A stretch of DNA of 46,548 nucleotides, taken from positions 1 to 46,548 of the forward strand of contig JACCYQ010000078.1 in assembly GCA_013696395.1 (NCBI GenBank), read 5' to 3'. This DNA is from Chitinophagaceae bacterium. Lineage in GTDB: Bacteria; Bacteroidota; Bacteroidia; Chitinophagales; Chitinophagaceae. The notes under the pieces are model-generated. The model searched no databases. It was not told the DNA's origin and saw nothing but the letters and a program-made list of their open reading frames with translations. Below, one piece after another: positions 1 to 8,151 of this stretch (position 1 is the first letter of the stretch; each line of letters begins with the position of its first letter). The position numbers and the translations under genes were made by a program.

Positions 1-103
1 ATCATACTTTTCATTCCAAAACTCAAGTTACAAATTTCACAAGACCAGATTATTTCTGGCTTTTAATGACTCTTTGTGAATTAATAATTTAAAATTTAAA
101 TCA

Positions 104-111
104 TAGATTTG
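104..111 (+). promoter_or_regulatory. Probable -7 promoter element of the tRNA-Pro gene
   Basis: The octamer TAGATTTG fits the Bacteroidota -7 consensus TAnnTTTG. It ends 15 bases before the first base of the tRNA, so transcription would start only a few bases before the mature 5' end. No TTTG sits at the usual 19-21 base spacing upstream; the nearest is at 73-76. Confidence 0.45.
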
Positions 112-126
112 CCACCCGGTTATTTT

Positions 127-203
127 CGGGACGTAGCGCAGCCCGGTAGCGCACTTGCATGGGGTGCAAGGGGTCGCAAGTTCGAATCTTGTCGTCCCGA
201 CCA
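127..203 (+). tRNA. tRNA-Pro, anticodon GGG
   Basis: A complete cloverleaf can be drawn. The acceptor stem CGGGACG (127-133) pairs perfectly with CGTCCCG (193-199), followed by discriminator A and an encoded CCA (201-203). The anticodon stem CTTGC/GCAAG encloses the loop ATGGGGT, giving anticodon GGG, which reads the proline codon CCC. The TTCGAAT T-loop is present. A C1-G72 pair with A73 is typical of bacterial tRNA-Pro. A -7 promoter box lies just upstream and a T-tailed hairpin just downstream. Confidence 0.95.
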
Positions 204-245
204 AATTAAGGAACGCTCTTAAATTCATTTTAGGATCGTCCCGGC

Positions 246-282
246 AAAAAAGACTCTTGAACAATCAGGAGTCTTTTTTTAT
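246..282 (+). terminator. Intrinsic terminator after tRNA-Pro
   Basis: The arms AAAAAAGACTC and GAGTCTTTTTT form a hairpin followed by a long T run. It lies about 45 bases after the tRNA and is the likely end of its transcript. The A run before the stem would let it work in both directions. Confidence 0.75.
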
Positions 283-480
283 TTTTTTGCCTCTTACTAT
301 CAAATGATAAAAATAAAAAATATTCATTGGTGCATTTTTTATAAGTACAACTTATTATAATCCCGCCTAAAAATTACTCCCGGTAAATATGAAAAGTGGT
401 TAACTTTAATTATACGGGTAGCTCTCCATTAAAGGCAATTTTCAATAATAGAAATTCTCCAATTACAAAAAATTAGACTT

Positions 481-1947
481 ATGGCAGATCATGATATTAA
501 AAGACGTCGATTTATTAAGCATACAGCCACATCTTTTATTGGATTAAGTATTTTGCCATCGTATGTTATGGGTAGTGGTGGTTTTTTTTCTCCCAATGAA
601 AGATTGAATGTTGCATTAATAGGTTGTGGAACTCAATCATTTAAAATGCTACCTGACTGGTTAAAACAACCGGAAATTCAATTTACAGCAGTCTGCGATC
701 CCAATAAAGAAAGTTATGATTATCCCCAATGGGGAAGGCCCCAGGGAGAAACCAAAGGCGCTGCAGGAGGACGGGAAGTGGCCAAAAGATTTATCAATGA
801 TTATTATGCAAAAAATAAAGGATTAACTACCTATAAAGGCTGCAATACATATGCAGATTTCAGGGAACTTTTAGAAAAAGAAAATGACCTCGATGCTGTT
901 TTTATCATGACCCCGGATCACTTACATGCTACTATAGCTTTGGCAGCTATGAAAAAAAACGTCAAGGTTGCTTCCCATAAGCCTATTGGCAATTTTATGA
1001 GAGAGACAAGGGTTATCTGTGAGGAGGCAAAAAAAACTAATATCCCCACTCAATTGTTTGCCTGGAAAGATGAAAAAGAAAATCATATTGTGGAATCGTG
1101 GATTAAACAGGGTGCTATTGGCGATATAAAAGAATTGCACCGCTGGACCAACAGGCCTATGTGGCCCCAGGGATCTCCTTACCTTCCGGCTAACACACCA
1201 CCAATACCTGATGGATTTGATTGGGATCTTTGGTTAGGACCTTCTTTACCAAGACCTTATTCTCCAGATTATACGCATACGGTTTTCAGAGGTTGGTATG
1301 AGTTTGGCGCAGGCTGCCTGGCAGATATGGGTTACTATGGTTTTTGGGTTGATTGGCGCATCCTTGACCTGGGTATGCCTGTAACTGCTGAAGGCTCCGC
1401 CAATGTGAATTGCGAAATAAGAGATTTTCGTAGTACCTGGATTAAGAATAATGTTTCCTATCCGTATGCTGCCACTTTACAATGGGAGGTTCCCATTAAT
1501 AATAAGAATGAATTACTGGATGTGTACTGGTATGAAGGTGGAATACGACCAAAAACGCCAAAAGCATTAAAATTAGCTGGCAAACCCTTGCCTAAGGAGG
1601 GTGTAATGTTTATCGGTGATAAAGGAACGATCGTTGCAGGTTATGGGTATCATAATCCGGTCTTATTCGGCCGGCCGGATGCTGAAAAATTGATGGCTTC
1701 AATAAAAATACCCGATGTTCAATTGATGAATCAAACCACTGAAATGATCCAATCCTTCCAGGGAAAAAATCCAAGCCGCGGTAGTTTTATAAATGCCCAA
1801 ACAATTGCAGAAGCCATATGTCTTGGTAACCTGGCCATCCGGGTGAGTGAAAGATTGGAGTGGGATAATAAACAATTATTAGTAACCAATTTTCCGGAAG
1901 CCAATGAATATATTGCCCGTAAAAGTCGACCGGGCTGGGAAATTTAA
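481..1947 (+). CDS. Gfo/Idh/MocA family oxidoreductase with Tat signal
   Basis: A predicted NAD(P)-dependent sugar oxidoreductase exported by the Tat pathway. The N-terminus carries a twin-arginine motif (KRRRFIKHTA, residues 7-16) followed by a hydrophobic stretch. A Rossmann start (NVALIGCG, 43-50) and TPDHLH (144-149) follow. The Lys of the family's catalytic EKP motif is kept at residue 167, in the form HKP. At 488 residues it matches the large secreted Bacteroidota branch of the family, with an extended C-terminal substrate domain. The next gene, 31 bp downstream on the same strand, encodes a DUF1080 protein. In characterised Bacteroides loci such pairs oxidise and cleave glycosides through 3-keto sugars; that role is inferred here. 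The substrate cannot be read from sequence. Confidence 0.9.
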   Translation: MADHDIKRRRFIKHTATSFIGLSILPSYVMGSGGFFSPNERLNVALIGCGTQSFKMLPDWLKQPEIQFTAVCDPNKESYDYPQWGRPQGETKGAAGGREVAKRFINDYYAKNKGLTTYKGCNTYADFRELLEKENDLDAVFIMTPDHLHATIALAAMKKNVKVASHKPIGNFMRETRVICEEAKKTNIPTQLFAWKDEKENHIVESWIKQGAIGDIKELHRWTNRPMWPQGSPYLPANTPPIPDGFDWDLWLGPSLPRPYSPDYTHTVFRGWYEFGAGCLADMGYYGFWVDWRILDLGMPVTAEGSANVNCEIRDFRSTWIKNNVSYPYAATLQWEVPINNKNELLDVYWYEGGIRPKTPKALKLAGKPLPKEGVMFIGDKGTIVAGYGYHNPVLFGRPDAEKLMASIKIPDVQLMNQTTEMIQSFQGKNPSRGSFINAQTIAEAICLGNLAIRVSERLEWDNKQLLVTNFPEANEYIARKSRPGWEI

Positions 1948-1978
1948 TTGCATCTGTTTAATAATAAAATAATTTTTT

Positions 1979-2752
1979 ATGAAAAAAATCATGCACCTGG
2001 GATTTATTCTAATTATCTCCTGGGTATTTATGCAATGTTCTACCGCAAAAAATTCAGGACAAAATTCAACAACATTAAATTTTGAAAAAGAAGGCTATTC
2101 ATCCTTGTTCAATGGAAGGGATTTGAGTGGTTGGAAAATTCCTGAAGGAGATAATGGACATTGGAAAGTAACAGATGGTGTTATTGATTATGATGCTCTA
2201 TCTGAAGCAGAAGGAAATAAAAGTTTATTTACAGAACAACAATTTGCAGATTACCAGCTCCATATTGAGTGGCGTTTTAAAAAACACAGTAATCTATATC
2301 CGGTACCCACTATTTTACCCAATGGTGATTACGCAAGAGATACATCCGGAAAAATAATTTACACGATGTTGCCCAATGCAGATAGCGGAATATTAATGCG
2401 GGGAAAGGACCAGGTACAAGTGTGGTGCTGGCCAATAGGATCAGGAGAAATTTGGGGTACCCGGTTAAATATGAATTTACCAGCCGACGAAAGAGCCAAA
2501 GCAGTTCCAAAATTTCATGCTGATAATCCTGTTGGTCAATGGAATGCCTTTGATATCACCATGAAAGGTGATAGGGTAACTGTTTACCTGAATGATATTT
2601 TAGTAATTGAAAACGCTGTGATGTCCGGCATTCCAGAAAATGGACCAATAGGTTTGCAACATCATGGTGGTATAGATAAGAAAACAGGTGAACTGGATGG
2701 TGCATCAAGTCTGATCCAATTTAGAAATATTTGGATCAAAGATTTGAAATAA
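1979..2752 (+). CDS. DUF1080 (3-keto-disaccharide hydrolase family) lipoprotein
   Basis: 257 residues with a short hydrophobic signal ending in a cysteine at residue 20 (FMQC), so probably an exported lipoprotein, though the lipobox is loose. The mature part begins with the family hallmark YSSLFNGRDLSGW (about 40-52). Later come DSGILMRG (about 135-142), WNAFDITMKGDRVTVYLND and GPIGLQHHG, all typical of the jelly-roll DUF1080 domain (PF06439). Members hydrolyse 3-keto-glycosides or bind glycans. Co-transcription with the upstream oxidoreductase and a strong terminator after the stop support a two-gene unit. The exact reaction is inferred from family and context. Confidence 0.85.
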   Translation: MKKIMHLGFILIISWVFMQCSTAKNSGQNSTTLNFEKEGYSSLFNGRDLSGWKIPEGDNGHWKVTDGVIDYDALSEAEGNKSLFTEQQFADYQLHIEWRFKKHSNLYPVPTILPNGDYARDTSGKIIYTMLPNADSGILMRGKDQVQVWCWPIGSGEIWGTRLNMNLPADERAKAVPKFHADNPVGQWNAFDITMKGDRVTVYLNDILVIENAVMSGIPENGPIGLQHHGGIDKKTGELDGASSLIQFRNIWIKDLK

Positions 2753-2775
2753 TGGATTTAAATAAATTTATTATT

Positions 2776-2815
2776 AAAAAAATGGGGGCCGGATAGAAAT
2801 CCAGCCCCGTTTTTA
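2776..2815 (+). terminator. Intrinsic terminator after the Gfo/Idh-DUF1080 pair
   Basis: A strong G+C-rich stem (GGGGCCGGAT paired with ATCCAGCCCC around an AGAA loop, with one mismatch) is preceded by an A run and followed by GTTTTT. It begins 30 bases after the DUF1080 stop codon. Confidence 0.85.
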
Positions 2816-3033
2816 AAATCCAATATCCTATGAAAAACCAAATGATAAACGGAGACATGTTTGAACTTATTGCAGATCGTTAAAATTATATTTTTCAACA
2901 CTTTATAGTCGGGGTAGAATCATTCGGCTTATCTGGATCTTATATCTAAAAAACAAACTTTATCTTCGCTGGCGAAAATCAAACTTAAGTATGCTTTGAA
3001 GCCTGCGGGCAAATAAGGCACTGCACTAAACGA

Positions 3034-4299
3034 ATGAAAATCCTCATCAGGCAAGCCCGTATAGTTGATCCAAATTCTCCGCACAATGGTCTTGTAAAAG
3101 ATTTGTTCATTGAAAATGGTTTTATTCAATCGATTGATGATCGTATAGAAAAAGAAGCTGACAAAATTGTTGAAGCAGATAATCTTCATCTATCCCCTGG
3201 TTGGATGGATGTTTTTGCAAATTTTGCTGATCCGGGTTACGAGTTCAAAGAAACCCTGGAGACGGGGGCAATGGCTGCATTGCATGGCGGATATACCGAT
3301 GTAATGTTGATACCCAATACCCAGCCTATTGTACACAATAAATCTGGAATTGAATACCTGGTTCAGAAAGGAAGATCGCTACCTGTAAATGTGCACCCGA
3401 TTGGTGCCGTTACAAAAAACACCAAAGGAGATGAACTGGCAGAAATGTATGATATGAAAGCCAGTGGTGCCATAGCTTTTAGTGATGGAACACAGTCTAT
3501 ACAATCGGCAGGTCTGTTATTAAAGGCCCTGCAGTATATTAAAACTTTTAAGGGAGTAGTGATACAGTTACCGGATGATCAGAGCATCAATCCACAGGGA
3601 TTGATGAATGAAGGAATTATCTCAACCCAACTGGGATTGCCAGGTAAACCCGCCATGTCTGAAGAAATAGTTATAGACCGGGATATCAAATTAACCCGGT
3701 ATACAGATTCCAGGATTCATTTTACAGGAGTTTCCTCCGAAAGATCATTGGAATATATAAAGAAAGCAAAGAAAGCCGGGTTGAATGTAAGTTGTTCAGT
3801 TACACCAAATCATTTATTTTTTTGCGATGAGGATTTGGAGACTTATGATTCAAACCTGAAATTAAATCCACCCCTTCGCACAAAAAAAGATCGGGAAGCT
3901 TTGCAAAAAGCTTTAAGAGATAGTGTAATAGATTGCATAGCTACACATCATTTACCACAGGAAAGAGACAGCAAATTAGTGGAGTTTGAATATGCAAAAT
4001 ATGGTACCATTGGCCTGGAAACAGCTTTTGCAGTTATAAATACTGCCATGCCTGGTGAAAATCCTGAAACCTGGGTCAGGATTTTATCCCTGAACCCGAG
4101 AAAAATATTTGGATTGCCCGATTTGTTAATTGCAGCAAGCCAACCTGCATGCCTGACCGCTTTTGATCCACAAAAAAATTGGGTTGTTGAATTAAAGGAT
4201 ATTAAATCACGCTCAAAGAATTCACCTTATTTGCAAAAAACATTAACGGGAAAAGTTGTAGCAACTATTAATAAAAACCAGCTATTTATAAATCAGTAA
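3034..4299 (+). CDS. Dihydroorotase-like amidohydrolase lacking metal ligands
   Basis: 421 residues aligning by eye over its full length with class I dihydroorotase (PyrC): LSPGWMDV (53-60), PNTQP (94-98), FSDGTQS (149-155), VTPNHL (256-261) and NPRKIFGL. The catalytic signature is degraded. The HxH after PGxxDV is FAN (61-63), the His of the usual CHVS is Gly232, PHHL has become PNHL (Asn259), and ATDHAPH has become ATHHLPQ (His305). Only Asp151 remains where a bridging ligand is expected. It is therefore probably not a working hydrolase. Inactive PyrC' proteins serve as structural partners of aspartate transcarbamoylase in Pseudomonas, which is one possible role. It heads a run with DUF4199 and glycosyltransferase genes and sits 11 bp before the next gene. 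Confidence 0.85.
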   Translation: MKILIRQARIVDPNSPHNGLVKDLFIENGFIQSIDDRIEKEADKIVEADNLHLSPGWMDVFANFADPGYEFKETLETGAMAALHGGYTDVMLIPNTQPIVHNKSGIEYLVQKGRSLPVNVHPIGAVTKNTKGDELAEMYDMKASGAIAFSDGTQSIQSAGLLLKALQYIKTFKGVVIQLPDDQSINPQGLMNEGIISTQLGLPGKPAMSEEIVIDRDIKLTRYTDSRIHFTGVSSERSLEYIKKAKKAGLNVSCSVTPNHLFFCDEDLETYDSNLKLNPPLRTKKDREALQKALRDSVIDCIATHHLPQERDSKLVEFEYAKYGTIGLETAFAVINTAMPGENPETWVRILSLNPRKIFGLPDLLIAASQPACLTAFDPQKNWVVELKDIKSRSKNSPYLQKTLTGKVVATINKNQLFINQ

Positions 4300-4310
4300 A
4301 CCAAAACAAC

Positions 4311-4832
4311 ATGCAGGAAAATAAACCATTGACCCATATTACCGCCGGATTATTAATTGCAGCCGCATTAATAGTGTATTCAATCATTTTAAATTTTGCC
4401 GGATTAAGCAACGATCCAACTTTTGGATATATTACCTATGCAATCCTTATTATCGGCTTAATTGTAACCATTGGCATGCATGCTAAAGCACATGATAACA
4501 GGTTAACGTTTGGAAATCTTTTTGCATTTGGATTTAAATCAACAGCGGTTTTTACTATTATATTTATCGCGTTTATTATTATTTTCAATTTGCTTTTCCC
4601 TGATATGAAAGAGAAAGGTCTTGAAATGGCCAGAGAAAAATTGGAAGAACAAGGCAAGATGAGCGATAGCCAGATTGACGATGCATTGGAAATGGGACGT
4701 AAATTTTTCTGGGTGGGTGTTATAGGTGGCACCATGTTGTTTTTTATTATATTGGGAGCCGTGGGTTCTTTATTGGGAGCAGCTATAACCAAAAAGAAAC
4801 CTGTTAATCCTTTAGATGAATTAAGTGTATAA
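4311..4832 (+). CDS. DUF4199 family membrane protein
   Basis: 173 residues with four hydrophobic segments (about 10-32, 38-56, 75-98 and 133-157) and a charged loop (about 100-130) rich in Lys and Glu. This matches the DUF4199 family of small Bacteroidota inner-membrane proteins of unknown function. Its stop codon overlaps the start of the following glycosyltransferase by one base (TAATG), so the two are translationally coupled. The recurring place of DUF4199 beside GT2 genes suggests a link to lipid-linked sugar handling, which is inference. Confidence 0.8.
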   Translation: MQENKPLTHITAGLLIAAALIVYSIILNFAGLSNDPTFGYITYAILIIGLIVTIGMHAKAHDNRLTFGNLFAFGFKSTAVFTIIFIAFIIIFNLLFPDMKEKGLEMAREKLEEQGKMSDSQIDDALEMGRKFFWVGVIGGTMLFFIILGAVGSLLGAAITKKKPVNPLDELSV

Positions 4833-5773
4833 TGGACCTGTCATTAGTTATTCCTTTATATAATGAAGAAGAATCATTGCCTGAATTGTGCGATTGGATA
4901 CAGCATGTAGCCGATCAACATCAATATGATTATGAAATTATATTGGTTGATGATGGCAGCACGGATCAATCATGGACCGTGATTGAGGAATTATCGGCAA
5001 TAAATCCCAGGATCAAAGGCATTAAGTTTCAACGCAATTATGGAAAATCAGCCGGGTTAAATGAAGGTTTTCGTGCAGCCCAGGGTAATGTGGTTATTAC
5101 CATGGATGCAGATTTACAGGACAGCCCGGATGAAATACCGAAATTGTACCAAATGATCGCAGTAGAAAAATATGACCTTGTCAGTGGGTGGAAAAAAAAG
5201 CGTTATGACAACACGCTTACAAAAAATATTCCTTCCAAATTTTTTAATGCCACGACCCGAAAAGTTTCCGGGATCAAATTGCATGATTTTAATTGCGGGT
5301 TAAAAGCATACCGCAAAAAAGTCATAAAAAGTATCGAGGTTTATGGAGAAATGCATCGTTATATTCCTTTATTGGCAAAATGGTCCGGATTTAAAAAAAT
5401 TGGCGAAAAAATTGTTGAACACAGGCCCCGTAAATATGGTGTAACCAAATTTGGCTGGGAAAGATTTATCAATGGGTTTTTAGATATTCTATCGATCATG
5501 TTTGTGGGGAAATTTTCCAAACGTCCCATGCATTTTTTTGGAATGTGGGGTACTTTATTTTTCTTGGCAGGATTAGGAATTTCTTTCTACCTGGTAATTT
5601 CAAAGCTCATGGATGCAAATTTTGCACTAACCAACCGACCCGGGTTTTATATTTCATTAAGTGCTATAATTATTGGTATGCAGCTTTTTCTTGCAGGTTT
5701 TATAGCAGAACTGATTGCTCGTAATGCACCTGGCCGTAACAGTTATCTTATAGAAAAGAAAGTTGGATTATAA
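4832..5773 (+). CDS. Family 2 glycosyltransferase, DPM1/GtrB-like
   Basis: A membrane-anchored GT-A fold enzyme that would move a sugar from a nucleotide donor to polyprenyl phosphate or another lipid carrier. The N-terminal domain has LSLVIPLYNEEESL (3-16), LVDDGSTD (38-45) and the metal-binding DAD within MDADLQDSPDE (91-101). The C-terminus has two transmembrane segments (about 230-255 and 270-293), the arrangement of GtrB/ArnC-type enzymes. Its start overlaps the preceding stop by one base, and its own stop overlaps the next gene in the same way. It probably works with the next GT4 enzyme and the heptose genes in cell-surface glycan synthesis; donor and acceptor are not identifiable. Confidence 0.88.
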   Translation: MDLSLVIPLYNEEESLPELCDWIQHVADQHQYDYEIILVDDGSTDQSWTVIEELSAINPRIKGIKFQRNYGKSAGLNEGFRAAQGNVVITMDADLQDSPDEIPKLYQMIAVEKYDLVSGWKKKRYDNTLTKNIPSKFFNATTRKVSGIKLHDFNCGLKAYRKKVIKSIEVYGEMHRYIPLLAKWSGFKKIGEKIVEHRPRKYGVTKFGWERFINGFLDILSIMFVGKFSKRPMHFFGMWGTLFFLAGLGISFYLVISKLMDANFALTNRPGFYISLSAIIIGMQLFLAGFIAELIARNAPGRNSYLIEKKVGL

Positions 5774-6918
5774 TGGCCCGCATTATAATGATAGGACCCG
5801 GCCACCCGTTAAGAGGTGGTTTGTCAACTTTTAATCAAAGGCTGGCGAAAGAATTTATTCATGAAGGACACGAATGTTCAATATATTCTTTTTCATTACA
5901 GTACCCCTCTATACTTTTCCCAGGAAAAACGCAGTATTCAGATGAAAGCCCACCCGAAAATCTTCGCATTGAATCTGCTATCAATTCAATAAACCCGCTG
6001 AATTGGATTAAGGTTGGCAACAGCTTAAAGAGAGAAAGACCTGATATTATTTTTGTCCGTTTCTGGCTTCCGTTTATGGGACCCGCATTAGGAACCATCT
6101 TGAGAAGAATAAAGACAAATAATCACACCAAAATAATCTGTATCGCAGATAATATTATTCCGCACGAAAAAAGGCCGGGCGATAAACCATTCACAAATTA
6201 TTTTATAAAAAGCTGTGATGCTTTTATTGTAATGAGTGAAACCGTTTTGAAGGATTTACGGAGTTTTGAAAAAAACAAACCTGCACAATTAGTTCCACAT
6301 CCGCTGTTTGACAATTTTGGAGAGCTGATAACCAAAACGGAGGCAAGAAAACACCTGGGCATTCCCGTTAATGAAAAGGTGATTTTGTTTTTTGGATTTA
6401 TCCGAAAATATAAAGGACTGGACATTTTGTTAGAAGCCATGCAAATCCTTAAAAATAAATTTCCTCACTCGGCAGCTACAGGCGTTAAACTAATGGTTGC
6501 AGGAGAATTTTATGAAGATGAAAAAAACTATCGTGAATTGATTGCGCAAATGGACCTGGCCGGGGATCTTTATTTGCATACCTCGTTCATTACCGATTCG
6601 GAAGTGAAATATTACCTTGGAGCTGCTGATGTGATAGTACAGCCTTACAGAAATGCTACCCAGAGTGGCGTGACGCCCCTCGCCTATCATTTTGAAAAGC
6701 CTACTATAGTAACAAATGTTGGTGGACTTCCGGCGATGGTCGTTGATAATAAAACTGGCCTTATTACAGAACCTGATGCAGAACATATTGCATCAACTAT
6801 CGCAGCATTCTATGAATTAGGTGAGAATTATTTTATTCCTCATCTTCGTTTGGAAAAACAAAAATATTCCTGGCATAATATGGTCCGTGCTGTATTACAA
6901 CTGGCTGAAGAAGTATAG
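5773..6918 (+). CDS. Family 4 (GT-B fold) glycosyltransferase
   Basis: 381 residues. The N-terminal acceptor domain starts IIMIGPGHPLRGGLSTFNQ, the usual Gly-rich loop of GT4 enzymes. The C-terminal donor domain begins near VILFFGFIRKYKGLDIL (about 204-220) and has PYRNATQSGVTPLAYHFEKP followed by TNVGGLPAMV, the donor-binding region. It has no signal peptide or clear membrane segment, so it is cytosolic or peripheral. It is translationally coupled to the upstream GT2 gene and lies 23 bp before gmhA, consistent with building a heptose-containing surface glycan. The sugar specificity is unknown. Confidence 0.88.
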   Translation: MARIIMIGPGHPLRGGLSTFNQRLAKEFIHEGHECSIYSFSLQYPSILFPGKTQYSDESPPENLRIESAINSINPLNWIKVGNSLKRERPDIIFVRFWLPFMGPALGTILRRIKTNNHTKIICIADNIIPHEKRPGDKPFTNYFIKSCDAFIVMSETVLKDLRSFEKNKPAQLVPHPLFDNFGELITKTEARKHLGIPVNEKVILFFGFIRKYKGLDILLEAMQILKNKFPHSAATGVKLMVAGEFYEDEKNYRELIAQMDLAGDLYLHTSFITDSEVKYYLGAADVIVQPYRNATQSGVTPLAYHFEKPTIVTNVGGLPAMVVDNKTGLITEPDAEHIASTIAAFYELGENYFIPHLRLEKQKYSWHNMVRAVLQLAEEV

Positions 6919-6941
6919 CCATTGATAAATGAACCTGAAAG

Positions 6942-7517
6942 ATGGAGCAAATAAAAAAAATAATTCAATCATCCATTGACGTTAAAACGTCGGTGTTGCA
7001 AGACCCAAATTTACTAAATACTATTAATCTGGTAACTGAAGTAATAGTGGCCGCATTTAAGAGTAACCGAAGAGTATATTTTTGTGGTAATGGAGGAAGC
7101 GCGGCAGATGCCCAACACCTGGCAGCAGAGTTAACAGGGCGTTTTTACACGGACCGAAAAGCATTACAGGCAGAGGCGCTGCATTGCAATACATCTTACC
7201 TCACTGCCGTAGCCAATGATTATGGATTTGATGAAACTTATGCCCGGCTGATAGAAGGTATAACGCAGGAAGGTGATGTTTTAGTCGGATTATCAACTTC
7301 AGGAAATTCAAAAAATATTATAAGAGCTTTTGAAAAAGCGAAAGAAAAAAATGTTATCACTGTTTCTTTTACCGGAGAAACTGGCGGCGCATTAAAACAT
7401 TTAAGTAATTACTGCATAAGCGTTGCTTCCACGGATACGCCAAGAATCCAGGAAACACATATTTTAATAGGGCATGTCATTTGTCAACTGGTGGAGGAAA
7501 AATATTTTACCCTATAA
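6942..7517 (+). CDS. gmhA: D-sedoheptulose 7-phosphate isomerase
   Basis: Converts sedoheptulose 7-phosphate to D-glycero-manno-heptose 7-phosphate, the first step of the ADP/GDP-heptose pathway. It is a 191-residue SIS-domain protein with the motif CGNGGSAADAQHLAAEL (48-64, Glu63 in the active site), the phosphate-binding STSGNSKN (118-125) and the conserved ETHILIGH (171-178) that supplies the catalytic His. Length is normal for GmhA. A phosphatase-like GmhB follows after 9 bp. The kinase and nucleotidyltransferase steps are not encoded in this window. Confidence 0.92.
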   Translation: MEQIKKIIQSSIDVKTSVLQDPNLLNTINLVTEVIVAAFKSNRRVYFCGNGGSAADAQHLAAELTGRFYTDRKALQAEALHCNTSYLTAVANDYGFDETYARLIEGITQEGDVLVGLSTSGNSKNIIRAFEKAKEKNVITVSFTGETGGALKHLSNYCISVASTDTPRIQETHILIGHVICQLVEEKYFTL

Positions 7518-7526
7518 AAGTTCTGC

Positions 7527-8081
7527 ATGCCTTTACTGGATTTAAAAAACGTAGATAAAACCTGGACGCTTTTTCTGGATCGCGACGGCGTTATCAATCA
7601 CGAAAAGAAATTGGATTATATCCGTAATTGGGATGAATTTCATTTTTATGACCAGGCACTGGAGGCAATCGCTGTTTGCGCCAAAAAATTCGGGTGGATC
7701 GTTGTAGTCACCAACCAAAAAGGCATTGGTAAAAAATTAATGACTGAAGCTGACCTGGCAACCATTCATACGGAATTAAAAAAGGAAGTGTTAAAATCAG
7801 GAGGCCGTATTGACCAAATTTATTTTTGCAGCAGTATTGAGAATGAACATTATTCAAGGAAACCAAACCCCGGAATGGCCATAGAGGCAAAAAAAGAGTT
7901 TCCGGAAATCGATTTCAACAAATCTATAATAGTGGGTAATAAACCCAGCGATATGCTTTTTGGCAGGAATGCGGGTATGTACACTGTTTATTTGACCACT
8001 ACGCATCCCAACCAGGATTTCCCTCACCAGGACATAGACCTGCTTTTTCAATCCCTGATGGATTTTGCAAAAGCTTTATAA
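7527..8081 (+). CDS. gmhB: HAD-IIIA phosphatase, GmhB-like
   Basis: Probably D-glycero-D-manno-heptose 1,7-bisphosphate 7-phosphatase. HAD motif I is FLDRDGVIN (16-24; Asp18 and Asp20), motif II is VVTNQKGIG (60-68), and the motif III Lys is in RKPNPGM (111-117). Two features depart from classical GmhB. The zinc loop is shortened and has only one cysteine (Cys101), and motif IV is GNKPSD (137-142), with Asn where the first acidic residue usually sits. The short loop seems to be a common Bacteroidota form. Position right after gmhA is the main support for the substrate; another sugar-phosphate phosphatase role is possible. Confidence 0.8.
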   Translation: MPLLDLKNVDKTWTLFLDRDGVINHEKKLDYIRNWDEFHFYDQALEAIAVCAKKFGWIVVVTNQKGIGKKLMTEADLATIHTELKKEVLKSGGRIDQIYFCSSIENEHYSRKPNPGMAIEAKKEFPEIDFNKSIIVGNKPSDMLFGRNAGMYTVYLTTTHPNQDFPHQDIDLLFQSLMDFAKAL

Positions 8082-8151
8082 ATTTTACAATATTATTACA
8101 ACGCTTTTTCCGTTCTTAGCATCTGCATAATATCTAAATATATTAAGGTAA

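Noticed and set aside
193..242. Second copy of part of the tRNA 3' end (TCGTCCCGR near 233-240) as a possible attachment site
   Set aside because: Only about eight bases are repeated, within 45 bases, and there is no integrase or island next to it.
37..264. 75-residue minus-strand frame over the tRNA
   Set aside because: It runs antisense through tRNA-Pro and gives the familiar false [15 protein letters not shown] peptide.
2830..2883. 17-residue frame (MKNQMINGDMFELIADR) after the DUF1080 terminator
   Set aside because: No promoter, no homologue I know, and a frame of this length is common by chance.
4436..4792. 118-residue minus-strand frame opposite the DUF4199 gene
   Set aside because: Antisense shadow of a membrane protein that is overlap-coupled to its neighbour.
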